From assembly GCA_001560915.1 (NCBI GenBank), contig CP014214.1:930001-994000 (forward strand): DNA of 64,000 nucleotides. Direction: 5' to 3'. Below the pieces are notes generated by a model. It saw only the letters and a list, made by a program, of their open reading frames with translations, was not told the DNA's origin and did not search any database. Numbering within the stretch: the first letter of the stretch is position 1; every line of letters starts with the position of its first letter. Both the position numbers and the translations under genes were made by a program. This document shows, in pieces, positions 8,570 through 17,729 of the stretch. Origin of the DNA: a methanogenic archaeon ISO4-H5 (lineage in GTDB: Archaea; Thermoplasmatota; Thermoplasmata; Methanomassiliicoccales; Methanomethylophilaceae).

Positions 8570-10406
8570 ATCTACGAGGAGTTTGTTTTCCGGTGCAAGA
8601 TCGGTGGATGCTATACGCAGTACAGGATATAAACAAACAGGAAATGCGCTTGGTGAATTAGTAGACAATTCCATACAAGCTCAAGCCACCTCGATTAAAA
8701 TAGTAGTTTTAGTGAAACAGGTAAAGAGAGTTAAACGCACGCGTGAAACAATAATGCGCATTGCGGTAATCGATAATGGTACTGGAATGACAATGGATGA
8801 ATTGTATATGGCAGTACTTTTTGGTCAGGGAACTCACTTTAACGAGGAGGGAGGACTTGGAAAATTTGGGGTTGGGCTTCCTCAAGCATCACTTTCACAG
8901 TGTACTAATTTAAAAGTCTGGTCTTGGCAGAATGGATTCGATAATAGTTATAGTACAGGTTACGATTTGAACGATGACAATTGGAGAGAGGGAGGTTTTA
9001 TCGTTTCAAGTGTAGTTGATGATCCTCTTCCAGAGTTATGGAAAAAGTATGTAGATAAGGAGTGCCCTTCAGGAACTATAGTACAATGGTCCAATTTAGA
9101 CAGATTATCTTGTTCCAGTGCTTCCACTTTATTTCAAAACTCTGAGTTTTTGATTGGAAGGATGTATCGTTATTGGATCAATGACAACAAAGTCAAAATT
9201 GATTACATTGCCATCGATTTCGATACAGGTGAAGAGATTTCTAATACTCCTTTCAGGGCCGTAGATCCTTTGTATTTGATGGAAAATACGTCTGATAAAG
9301 ACTTGGGCGCCCCTGTTTATCCAATGTTTAAAGCTAATGCACCAGTAGTGAAAGATATTGAATATAACGGTAAAAAGTCAAGAATTATTATAAAAACTTC
9401 TATTGCCAAAGAAGAGATTTTAAAGCTAGTCAATAAGCAAGACCAGGCGGGCCATAAACCTTATGGAAAACATGCTGCAAAAAACGTTGGATTAAGCATT
9501 GTTAGGGAGGGGAGGGAACTCGAGTTAGATTCTAAGTGGAATGGGTTCCAAACTTCCCGTCGTGATCCGAGAGAAAGGTGGTGGGGAGCAGAAATATCAT
9601 TCGGTAGAGATCTAGACGAATTGTTTGGAGTCACTAACGATAAACAGAGTGCTACTAGCCTCAGCTCAGCTGTTTACGAGTCTTATGATGATTACAAACT
9701 TGACGGGGAATCAATTACTGAAACCAAAGAAAGATTGGCAGAAGAACAACCCCGTTTGAATATTATATTAGATATTGCCAAAGAAATAAGGGATTTAATA
9801 AAAATATTAACTAAAAATGTCCCCATTGAAGATGAATCGAAAGGTCCAAAACAACCCGGTGATGATACCGTTGAAAAGAAAGTAACTGACAAAATTAATA
9901 AGGAAATAGAGAAAAAAGGGCCACAGGGCGAAAGTGATAAGCATCAAGATGTAGATTTAGAGGAGGCAAAACAGGAAATAAAAACAAGTCTTGAGAATTT
10001 TGGAACAAGTCCAGTAGAGATAGACAAACTTTTACAGGGATTTGTTACAACACATTACAAGGTAAGTTTTATCAAACAGGCAATACCGGGGTTGGATGCA
10101 TTCTTTGATGTAAGATCAAATGCCGGACTCCTAATTATTATCCTTAATACTTCACACCCGTTATACAAAGAGCTCTTTTCTTCGTTCGAATATGTTGAGA
10201 ATGGGGAAGATATGCCTCCAAAAGAATTGGCCCAAAAACTTGAGGATACATACGATGCACTCAAGTATCTTTTGGTTTCATGGGCAAGATATGAAGACGT
10301 ATCAATAAAAGATGGTAGAACTGGTCCCACTAGGGCTAGATCTGATTGGGGCAGGATGGCGAGAAAATTAAGAGAGGATGATATTGAATCAGATGATGAT
10401 TTCTGA
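8547..10406 (+). CDS. GHKL ATPase (MORC/Hsp90-like) of the phosphorothioation island
   Basis: The 619-residue protein has a GHKL nucleotide-binding fold at its N-terminus: N-box ELVDNSIQA around residue 37, G1 box DNGTGM at 76-81 and G2 box GKFGVGLPQAS about 30 residues later. A middle domain follows, then a highly charged linker rich in Lys, Glu and Asp, and a C-terminal globular part. MORC-type ATPases act as DNA clamps in prokaryotic defence and eukaryotic silencing. The gene starts inside the helicase gene, and the PLD-like gene begins 11 bases after it. This suggests that helicase, clamp and nuclease work as a complex. Confidence 0.85.
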   Translation: MMNGLNNESTRSLFSGARSVDAIRSTGYKQTGNALGELVDNSIQAQATSIKIVVLVKQVKRVKRTRETIMRIAVIDNGTGMTMDELYMAVLFGQGTHFNEEGGLGKFGVGLPQASLSQCTNLKVWSWQNGFDNSYSTGYDLNDDNWREGGFIVSSVVDDPLPELWKKYVDKECPSGTIVQWSNLDRLSCSSASTLFQNSEFLIGRMYRYWINDNKVKIDYIAIDFDTGEEISNTPFRAVDPLYLMENTSDKDLGAPVYPMFKANAPVVKDIEYNGKKSRIIIKTSIAKEEILKLVNKQDQAGHKPYGKHAAKNVGLSIVREGRELELDSKWNGFQTSRRDPRERWWGAEISFGRDLDELFGVTNDKQSATSLSSAVYESYDDYKLDGESITETKERLAEEQPRLNIILDIAKEIRDLIKILTKNVPIEDESKGPKQPGDDTVEKKVTDKINKEIEKKGPQGESDKHQDVDLEEAKQEIKTSLENFGTSPVEIDKLLQGFVTTHYKVSFIKQAIPGLDAFFDVRSNAGLLIIILNTSHPLYKELFSSFEYVENGEDMPPKELAQKLEDTYDALKYLLVSWARYEDVSIKDGRTGPTRARSDWGRMARKLREDDIESDDDF

Positions 10407-10417
10407 TTAAAACAACC

Positions 10418-11410
10418 GTGATCTCTGTGATACAGATTACCAACATAGCTAGCCATGATATTGGATTGCGTCTGACTGAATACTTCAAAGACTGTGATGA
10501 ACCAATCTATATTATATCCCCGTTTATTGAAATATCCGCACTCGAAAAAATACTGCAAAATGTTGAGACCTCGGAGATATCTATAGTTACAACTTGGAAA
10601 CTATCTGATATAAAGTCTGGGATATCAACTTTAGATTTGTATCCGCTCTGTAAACAAAAAGGTTGGACCCTATATATCAACAATTTAATCCATGCAAAAA
10701 TATATTCGAAATCATTCAAGAATTGCTTCCTAGGAAGTATGAATTGTACAAATAAGGCGCTTTTTAACCCCTTAGGCAATATAGAATGCGTTTATTATAT
10801 GAACATGATGAATGTGGGAAATCGTATTGAATTAAACAAAATAATTGCTGAGTCAATATTGGTAAATGAGACTATCTATCAACAGTACCTTAATAAGATT
10901 GAACAAATTGAAACTGGCGGTATACCAGAAGATGATTTTGAGTTGAACGATCTAAGTCCATACTATGTTTTTCAGTTACCAACTGTTAAAGATCCCCATG
11001 AACTGTGGGAATATATTCAAAATCCCAAATACTTCACAGATGAAGATGCATCATACTGTGAACATGATTTAGCGATTTATACTTCAGGCACTATGGAGTA
11101 TGCCAGTGAATCTGAATTCATAAATGATCTTAAAGATCATTTTTTATCACATCCATTTATTAAAAAAATTGACTCAAAAATCACATACGAAGGAATGCGT
11201 TTCGGCGCATACAAAGAACTTGTTAGGGACATATGTGCCGATGTTCCGGTTCCGTTTGCAAAAGATTTAACTAGGTTTATTCAAAATCTCTACGGTTGGT
11301 TTACAATTATTTTTCCCGAGTTTTACTACATTGATATTCCTGGTTCACATAGTCAATGTTTGCATAAAGTGAAAAGTAAAACAGATGAAACACATAACGT
11401 TGTCAGATAA
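10418..11410 (+). CDS. PLD-like nuclease of the phosphorothioation island
   Basis: The N-terminal 120 residues look like a phospholipase D-type nuclease domain: a strand EPIYIISPFIE, then HAKIYSK with His92 and Lys94, followed by FLGSMNCTNKALF. The classic HxKx4D motif lacks its Asp, as in many HKD-related restriction nucleases that need only the HxK pair and a downstream Asn. The remaining 200 residues are not recognised. The suggested start is GTG at 10418, 11 bases after the GHKL gene. It is the last gene of the AT-rich run and the most likely DNA-cutting component, which is an inference. Confidence 0.75.
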   Translation: MISVIQITNIASHDIGLRLTEYFKDCDEPIYIISPFIEISALEKILQNVETSEISIVTTWKLSDIKSGISTLDLYPLCKQKGWTLYINNLIHAKIYSKSFKNCFLGSMNCTNKALFNPLGNIECVYYMNMMNVGNRIELNKIIAESILVNETIYQQYLNKIEQIETGGIPEDDFELNDLSPYYVFQLPTVKDPHELWEYIQNPKYFTDEDASYCEHDLAIYTSGTMEYASESEFINDLKDHFLSHPFIKKIDSKITYEGMRFGAYKELVRDICADVPVPFAKDLTRFIQNLYGWFTIIFPEFYYIDIPGSHSQCLHKVKSKTDETHNVVR

Positions 11411-11474
11411 AATAAGCTGTTTAGGTATACAATTTGAGATACGATTATCCCCCAGAATAAGATGATCCATCTTT

Positions 11475-11891
11475 TTAAAATTTCTTAGCCATGCATACCA
11501 TTCCGGGCCTCTGGCAGCACGGACACGCACCAGCGAATTCGAACCCCAATCTATCACAGGTAACGAAGTTCCTTCCTCCGGAATCGATGGAATTCACAGT
11601 GATTCCGTAAGATCCCTTATTAGCAGCCATTGCCGAAACGGATCTGATGAGCCTCTCCTCGGTATCTTCCGGAGCTCCTTCGACTGCATGCAAAAGGATA
11701 ATCCTGAACTCCGATCCCGTCTTATAGACAGCAATTCCCACAGCCTTTCCATCATCCTTTGCAATGACAGAATCAGCATCGTCATAAGGTCCGCCGTAAG
11801 AGATTCCTTCGGATTCGCAGTGCATCCTGTAATCCTCCATGAGCTCCTTCTTCAGGTCGGGATTGTTCTCTCCGCCTACGATGCTTACCAT
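11475..11891 (-). CDS. Small GNAT-like protein with a Cys-rich tail
   Basis: This 138-residue protein has features of the GNAT acyltransferase fold: a central strand GKAVGIAVYKTG, then FRIILLHAVEGAPEDTEERLIRSV resembling the acyl-CoA-binding helix region, and a later strand CDRLGFEFAG. The C-terminus carries CPCCQRPGMVC, an unusual Cys cluster. The family match is tentative. It lies on the opposite strand to the defence run and ends with TAA about 65 bases from the PLD-like gene. Confidence 0.5.
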   Translation of the reverse strand: MVSIVGGENNPDLKKELMEDYRMHCESEGISYGGPYDDADSVIAKDDGKAVGIAVYKTGSEFRIILLHAVEGAPEDTEERLIRSVSAMAANKGSYGITVNSIDSGGRNFVTCDRLGFEFAGACPCCQRPGMVCMAKKF

Positions 11892-12017
11892 GATATACCA
11901 CGGAAATTACTTGGGCATTTAATACATTTCTTGAAGTCGAAAAGGGTATTTGTTCAAGCAATGCCCGACAGGATCTGCTAATGTCAGAGCTGGGATAACT
12001 TGCAAACCTGGACTGGG

Positions 12018-12663
12018 TCAATCCGCACAGGCATCGCACACATTCTTAAGCCAATTATCGAAGTGCTTGCACTCAGAACGAATCTGATCGAGAGTGATAT
12101 GCTCTAACAGTTTTCTCGTATGGATCATCTTCGATTTCGTGTATTTCGGTATTATCGCATCCAATCTTTTGGAAGGTAAGGTATTGACGTCAGTGTTGAT
12201 CAACTCTGGTCCTTTCGCTTGTTGGACGATCTTCCTAATGTTCGCGGGCGATTTCTTCCCATATGATAGGAATGCTTCAGGGTTACAGTATAGGAAAGCT
12301 TCGAATTCATGCAATTCGAAATTCATTATCAAGTTAGACAGACCGATATCCTTCTCTATTGCATGCTCCCGGGCAGTTACAGAGTCATAAATCGTTCCTG
12401 AGGTATCATATCAAATGGCAGACCGAACACCGGAGAATAATCTATCAATGTGGTGACGTGTTCGCTGGGGTGTTCATTACAGATGTTCATCAGTTCACGT
12501 TTGACCTGATTATATTAAGCAATCCCACCTTTATTCCCTCCGATTCCTCTGGCGGCCATTATGGTATAAACGGAGATGCCACGGCAACTTAGGAATGGGG
12601 CGAGGGGTTTTTCCACGAATTTTTTTCTGTATGTCCTTCGCAATATATGTACAGCCTGCTCAC
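12018..12663 (-). pseudogene. Decayed DUF4276 protein
   Basis: Read from GTG at 12663, the product starts SRLYIYCEGHTEKKFVEKPLAPF, the typical DUF4276 N-terminus. It reaches KGGIA, then meets an in-frame TAA before YNQVKREL. Further on, the frame shifts near 12405-12420, after FGLPFD, into the frame encoding YDSVTAREHAIEKDIG and HEFEAFLYCNPEAF, which is the conserved C-terminal half. The GTG overlaps the stop of the upstream ATPase (GTGA), so the two were once a coupled pair. DUF4276 proteins are TOPRIM-like and commonly accompany AAA ATPases in defence loci. With one nonsense codon and one frameshift the gene is almost certainly inactive. Confidence 0.8.
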
Positions 12664-13742
12664 GGTTGACCCCCGAAGACATTCATTTTCCATACAGTAC
12701 TCAATTCATATTCTCTGAGCCATTCTTTCAGCCTTTCGGAAGAAAGACGAGAATAGACGGAACCGTCGGAAGTCAATTCGGTAACGATTACATCGTCCGC
12801 GTCGAAATTGTCGAGAAGTTCAGTGGACTGAGTAGATATTATGAGCTGTTTTTCGGAAGACACCATGTGCACAAGTTCCGCAAAGACGGCGATTGCGTGG
12901 GGGTGTAGACCCAATTCCGGTTCGTCAAGGATGATCGTGGTAGGCTGTAGTGTGGAAGGTTGCAGGAGTAACGTCGCCAGGCATATGAATCTGAGTGTAC
13001 CGTCAGATAGCAGATTGACGCCGAAAACCTCGTCCTGTCCGACCTGCTTCCACCTGAGACGGACAATCTCCGCATTTTCTGCATTGGGTTCCAATATGAA
13101 ATCGTCAAAATACGGCGCCACCATTTTCACTACGTCAACAATGTCCTTGTAAGATTCTGGGTAGGATTGCTTTAGCATATAAAGAAAAGGTGCTAGATTA
13201 GATGCATCGTGGTGTAAGGATACTGTGTCGGATAGCATCCCGACTTGTTTCATCCCTGCGGTAGGAGTGGTATCATGAAAATGGTATACCCTCCACTTTT
13301 TGGCAGCCAGTACGGGTTTAACATAAGGTTCGATGTTATTGGGGACACCATTTTCGAACTCGGACTCATATCCGAACGGGGTTCTCGGAACATTCCAATG
13401 TCCCCCACTCCACCCATAAAATTCGTGTTTGAAAACTAGATTGCCTGCATCGTTGGGGACTAGTTTGAAACCGTAGGAATTATAATTGAAGAAAAACTCC
13501 ATTTCTATATAATTAGTGGTTTTCAGCCCGCCATATACAAGAGCGGGCAAACCAGCTTTTCCTACTACTTCCTGCAGTTTCTTATCGATAATGTTCTGCA
13601 AGAATTATAATGCAGAGATAAAGTTGGATTTGCCGGACCCGTTGGGACCGATCAGGATATTGATGTCGTGCAATTCAATTGTGGAGTCCTTGATGGATTT
13701 GAAACCATGAATCTTCACACTCCTAAGTTTGACATCTTCCAT
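12660..13742 (-). pseudogene. AAA ATPase partner of DUF4276, interrupted by a nonsense codon
   Basis: From ATG at 13742 the frame encodes FKSIKDSTIELHDINILIGP and Walker A NGSGKSNFISAL, then a TAA at 13605-13607. The same frame then runs on as FLQNIIDKKLQEVVGK for 313 residues, with Walker B TIILDEPELGLHP and an ABC-type D-loop region. Only one codon is damaged, so a single substitution (for example from AAA or GAA) would explain it. The interruption is TAA, not TAG, so pyrrolysine readthrough cannot rescue it. A downstream start would lack Walker A and could not bind ATP. Confidence 0.82.
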
Positions 13743-13971
13743 TTTATCTATCTCCGCTGTAAATCATTAGAGTAATTGCTGTAATTGACTTATGAGCAAT
13801 CAAAGTTACCTATGATATAACCTTCTATGATTACGTTCTCATCACAGGTATGGTTACCACGTTAGAGTGGTTAACATTGGTTATCTATAATTAATAAAGT
13901 AAATAAGTTAACTATAACAATTAATAATGCTATGTCGAATAACTGAAATATCATCAATCTTTCCTTGATTT

Positions 13972-15012
13972 ATGGAGACCGATGTCGTCATAATCGGAAG
14001 CGGACCCGCAGGTTCTTCCGCCGCTTATCATCTGCGTAATACCGGCCTCAGAGTAATCCTCATCGAACGTCTCTCAGACAATCAATTCCAAAGATACCAC
14101 CGTATCTGCGGAGCCGGAGTATCCTCCCATTCCCTCAAAGGCCTCGATATCCAGAAAGAAGAGATCCTTAACGATGTCCACGCCCTCCGCGTAAGATTCC
14201 CCGGAGACCATTCCGTCAATATCAAGATTAAAGGACACACCATCGACCGTCCCGCCCTTCTCTTACGTTTAAGACGCGAAGCATTGGAAAAAGGAGTCCA
14301 ATTCATAAGAGATTCCGTTATATCCATCGAGGAAGACCAAGGATATCTCCTGAAACTGAATAATTCCGAGGATGTCCTTACCAAATACCTCATCGGCGCC
14401 GACGGAGCTTACTCCATTGTAAGGAAGCAGCTCTTCAAAACCACCCCGCAGATCATGATGAAGGTCGAAGAATATCATTCCGATAACAAAACTGAGGAAG
14501 GAATCCTCGATTTCGTCATGTCAGAGAGATACGCACACTTCTACCAATGGTATTTCCCTTACAGGGACGGAAGATGTACCGGAGCCATCAACGGATACGC
14601 AGAGAAAGAAGAGAACTCCGTACGCGGTGCAAGGACCATTCCTCTCGGTTGGGTCCCCGAGATCGTCAAAGGAAACGCCTTCCTGATCGGGGATGCCGCA
14701 GGCATGCCCAATCCCATGACTGCCGGAGGACTCCGTACCGCTTTCCTTTCCGCAGAAGCAGCTGTCAGAGCGATTATTAAAGATAACCCTCAATCTTATC
14801 AAAAGTGGTGGGAGCATTCGAAGATGTCCGATCGCAGATTCTCCAAGGCGCAGAAGGCCTTCGAGGAAATGTCCGACGAGGATCTCGCTGAGTTCGCGAG
14901 GTACTTCACCATGAAAGGGATCTGGAGGAACGGTTTCATCTCCTTCCTTCATCACCCGAAGCAATTGTGGCTCTACCTCGGATGCCTCATGAGTTACCGT
15001 CACGGATGGTAA
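13972..15012 (+). CDS. Geranylgeranyl reductase family FAD-dependent oxidoreductase
   Basis: The 346-residue protein starts with a Rossmann dinucleotide-binding motif GSGPAGSSAAYHL and has the second FAD motif GDAAGMPNPMTAGGLRTAF typical of geranylgeranyl and digeranylgeranylglycerophospholipid reductases, which saturate isoprenoid chains of archaeal membrane lipids. An RHLICGAGVSS-like region follows the first motif (HRICGAGVSS). It is somewhat short for the lipid enzyme, so an isoprenoid or tetrapyrrole-type substrate cannot be excluded. The gene stands alone between AT-rich intergenic regions. Confidence 0.82.
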   Translation: METDVVIIGSGPAGSSAAYHLRNTGLRVILIERLSDNQFQRYHRICGAGVSSHSLKGLDIQKEEILNDVHALRVRFPGDHSVNIKIKGHTIDRPALLLRLRREALEKGVQFIRDSVISIEEDQGYLLKLNNSEDVLTKYLIGADGAYSIVRKQLFKTTPQIMMKVEEYHSDNKTEEGILDFVMSERYAHFYQWYFPYRDGRCTGAINGYAEKEENSVRGARTIPLGWVPEIVKGNAFLIGDAAGMPNPMTAGGLRTAFLSAEAAVRAIIKDNPQSYQKWWEHSKMSDRRFSKAQKAFEEMSDEDLAEFARYFTMKGIWRNGFISFLHHPKQLWLYLGCLMSYRHGW

Positions 15013-15992
15013 GATTTTTCGGGGCATTTTTTGCTCTGTAAGTTAATGTATAATTAATTAAGTTAATTGCTTTACTATTACAATTAATTATACACTACAA
15101 TATTGATGCTAATTACAACAGATTTTTGGATGTTTTTTGAAAGCTTTTTCATCATCTTCATGAACATTCTTTGGATCTCTCTCGACGTGTCCGATTTTCC
15201 TCTTGCTGCATTACTCTCTTTCAAAGAAGTCGATTTTTCTCGATTTCGAGTCGAAATTTTTTGCACGGAAACGGCCCTAAAATCGAATAACTCTATTCAA
15301 CACTAGTATCAATACGTTTTGAACTTAAAATCGATTTAAACTGCGTTTCTGTGCAAATAACGGAAGATCGGATTTTTGGCTTATTTTTGCTTTGTTTCCG
15401 GCATCTTTTCTTTCTGTAATATGTTAAAAAATAAGTAAATAACGTATTTTGCTTAATTTATATCAGATATGAAATGCGATGTAATGATAAGGAGTAAAAC
15501 CCCATTTTTGCACTCTGTTTTTGATGTCATTTTCATATGTGCAATAAATTATTTGAGTTAAGTATTATACTTAATTAATATCAATTACCATCATTACAAT
15601 CAAAAACACAGTGCAAACATCAAAAAACAATCGATTTTTGATTTACAATGCATTTTTACCCCAAAATCCTACCTAAAAAATTCTGTTTCAAAAGTTTCAG
15701 CCTAAAACGAGATCGATTTCCGGGAGAATTTTTGTCGGTATTCGGGGAACCGTCGTTGACGGGTTTTGTATATACTTTTCTGAAAAGTATACATTTTTTC
15801 ATCAATTTTCCCCTTTTTCCTCATTTTTATCCCAAAATCAATGCAATTCCTATGGATTCACTCAATCTTTCCACATATATTATTAATTAACTAAATAACT
15901 TAATTTACACAATTAATTGCGAATAGGGATTCAGTGGCAAAAATACTCTACGAGTACTCTCGAAAATGAGCTATCAGGGTAGCGCTCCTTGA
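15013..15992. other. Long AT-rich intergenic region with several palindromes, no gene seen
   Basis: No reading frame here looks like a real protein. The stretch contains a 13-bp perfect inverted repeat (TGTATAATTAATT at 15047-15059 and its complement at 15082-15094). It also contains a palindrome TTAAGTATTATACTTAA near 15558-15574, and TATACTTTTC/GAAAAGTATA around 15771-15791. These resemble the palindromes that precede the AAA_14 ATPase genes nearby, so the region may hold the leftover control regions of lost genes. Confidence 0.5.
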
Positions 15993-17213
15993 TCATAGAA
16001 CAAAACCATCTCCCAAGAGGAAATCATTGACCAGGTTTAATCTCTTGATTCCATTGTTGCTGAGGGTAAGTGGATCCATGGAAATGATGTACTTGGGAAA
16101 ACCATCCCTCATAGCTAGCAATGGTTCCTCTTCCCGTTTGACGACTTCGGAGTCCGGCATCAGATATGCTACCTGAACATACGCCTTCCTCATTCCGTCA
16201 GAAACGACAAAATCGATCTCCGCTTTACCTTTCCTTCCGACCAGTACAGAATATCCCCTCGATATGAGTTCGTTGTAGACGACGTTCTCTATCAGCATGC
16301 CATAGTCCAACTTGTCCTTTTTGCCCGAAACAAAAGTATGAAGAGCCAAATCAGCAAGATAGCTCTTGTAATGGATCTTCAGGACCTTCTTTCCCATGAC
16401 ATCATACATCATACATTTCGAGGCGATGTTGCTGGAGAATATCTCATTAAGATATTTTCTGACTGTATCCTTCTTGGTGGGGGAATCCTGTTTCGAAACA
16501 AAGTCGGTTATTGAGTCTATACTGATCTCCTGACTAGGTATCGATGAAATGAAAGCTATCAATCTTTCGAGAAGTTCCCTGTTTCTTACATTTCCCCTTT
16601 TAAGGATGTCTTTCTTGATGATCTCCTCTAGAATGGCAAAAACGTATCTCTCCTGTGCAGATACGGCGGGATAATCAAATCTTTTAGGCATCCCTCCGTA
16701 AATGAGGTAATCGGTGAAATCAGATTGGACATTAATTGGGATATTGTTTTGTCTGCGGTACTCTTCGACCTCCGAGAATGAGAACGGCAGGATTCTGAAC
16801 TCGATGTACCTACCGGTCAATTTGGTTGTGAGTTCGCTGGACAGCAGATATGAGTTACTTCCGGTAATGAATACCGAAACGTCTTTTTTGCGATAGGACT
16901 CCACAACAGTTTCGAATCCCTCTACATTCTGGACCTCGTCAATGAAAAGGTACTTTTTCTTTTCACTGCCGGAGAAAGACTCTTCGATAACGCTGCGAAG
17001 CAGTTCGGGTGTCGTTACATTTTCGTAGATGTCCTCATCCAGATCCAAATAGACTATCGAAACATCTCCTGAATTGCGAGCATCATCAGCAATCTGTTTC
17101 ATAATCGTGGATTTCCCGCATCTCCTTATTCCTGAAAGGACCTTTATAATGCCCCCGTCGTGTATGAACGGATCGATTACTGCAAGGTATTTGGTACGCT
17201 TCAATTCTATCAT
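15993..17213 (-). CDS. AAA_14/DUF4143 ATPase
   Basis: This is an AAA+ ATPase of the archaeal-bacterial AAA_14 family with a C-terminal DUF4143 nuclease-like domain. It has Walker A SGIRRCGKSTIM, Walker B YLFIDEVQ and sensor-like FITGSNS. The C-terminal part contains GRKGKAEIDFVVSDG, in the style of a restriction-endonuclease-like DUF4143 core (Glu/Asp...). ATG at 17213 begins MIELKRTKYL, which fits family N-termini; an in-frame ATG at 17240 would add nine residues. The function of this family is unknown. Its promoter region is filled with palindromes (17241-17299). Confidence 0.85.
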   Translation of the reverse strand: MIELKRTKYLAVIDPFIHDGGIIKVLSGIRRCGKSTIMKQIADDARNSGDVSIVYLDLDEDIYENVTTPELLRSVIEESFSGSEKKKYLFIDEVQNVEGFETVVESYRKKDVSVFITGSNSYLLSSELTTKLTGRYIEFRILPFSFSEVEEYRRQNNIPINVQSDFTDYLIYGGMPKRFDYPAVSAQERYVFAILEEIIKKDILKRGNVRNRELLERLIAFISSIPSQEISIDSITDFVSKQDSPTKKDTVRKYLNEIFSSNIASKCMMYDVMGKKVLKIHYKSYLADLALHTFVSGKKDKLDYGMLIENVVYNELISRGYSVLVGRKGKAEIDFVVSDGMRKAYVQVAYLMPDSEVVKREEEPLLAMRDGFPKYIISMDPLTLSNNGIKRLNLVNDFLLGDGFVL

Positions 17214-17240
17214 GACATAACATAGAACGTGTTTACTCAT

Positions 17241-17299
17241 AAATAACCTTTTTGTGATATTCGCTAAGGGGTTATTTTTTGAATTTTACAAAAAATAAC
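17241..17299. repeat. Palindromes upstream of the AAA_14 ATPase
   Basis: AAATAACC at 17241-17248 is complemented by GGTTATTT at 17270-17277, and GTTATTTTTTG at 17271-17281 is perfectly complemented by CAAAAAATAAC at 17289-17299. The two repeats share the central arm, so alternative pairings are possible. They lie immediately before the start of the ATPase gene and probably overlap its promoter. Confidence 0.65.
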
Positions 17300-17344
17300 A
17301 CCGTTCAAATAATTACAAAGGTGTTTTTTCAATGATGCCGATAA

Positions 17345-17638
17345 TCACGGACCCCGTGAAGTAAGAGGTATAACATATACACCGTCTTCCCTCCGATACG
17401 CCGCAGAGATCGTCCCGCAAATTTCGCTAAGAATTCCGGGAGCCTGCCATTAGAATCGTCACGAATCAGGGACTCGATTGTTTTCAGTGATTCGGCACCG
17501 TCATCGATTTCTCCAGCTCCGATGCTGAAGCATGACGGTAGTTTTTCCTAGCCTCATGCCGGCGATTACCTTGACAAGATCGGTTTTCCCTGAGGCATCA
17601 TCGAGGATTTACAGATAATCCTGTCTAATTATCTCCAA
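17345..17638 (-). pseudogene. Remnant of another AAA_14 ATPase
   Basis: Read on the minus strand from TTG at 17638, the sequence encodes EIIRQDYL, a TAA, then ILDDASGKTDLVKVIAGMR and GKTTVMLQ. This is a clear AAA_14 N-terminus with a damaged Walker A (residues between Arg and Gly missing). The frame is lost just after. A short downstream piece, AAYRREDGVYVIPL, resembles a family C-terminus, suggesting an internal deletion. It is preceded by its own palindromes at 17628-17693. Confidence 0.55.
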
Positions 17639-17693
17639 AATTTTCGAGATAATTTGTAATCACATAAATTTTCTCGAAAAAATTAGAGAAAAT
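17628..17693. repeat. Two 8-bp palindromes upstream of the ATPase remnant
   Basis: ATTATCTC (17628-17635) pairs with GAGATAAT (17646-17653), and ATTTTCTC (17668-17675) pairs with GAGAAAAT (17686-17693). The arms are similar to each other, as expected for repeated binding sites of one dimeric protein. They sit at the 5' side of the decayed ATPase. Confidence 0.6.
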
Positions 17694-17729
17694 CTAAGAC
17701 ACTATGAGCAAACTATTCAGACACCGCGC

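Noticed and set aside
13605-13607. Pyrrolysine readthrough of the AAA ATPase stop
   Set aside because: The codon is TAA on the minus strand, while pyrrolysine is read only at UAG.
15103-15890. Short reading frames in the AT-rich gap
   Set aside because: They are Phe- and Ile-rich, start without any ribosome site or TATA box, and show no domain; composition alone explains them.
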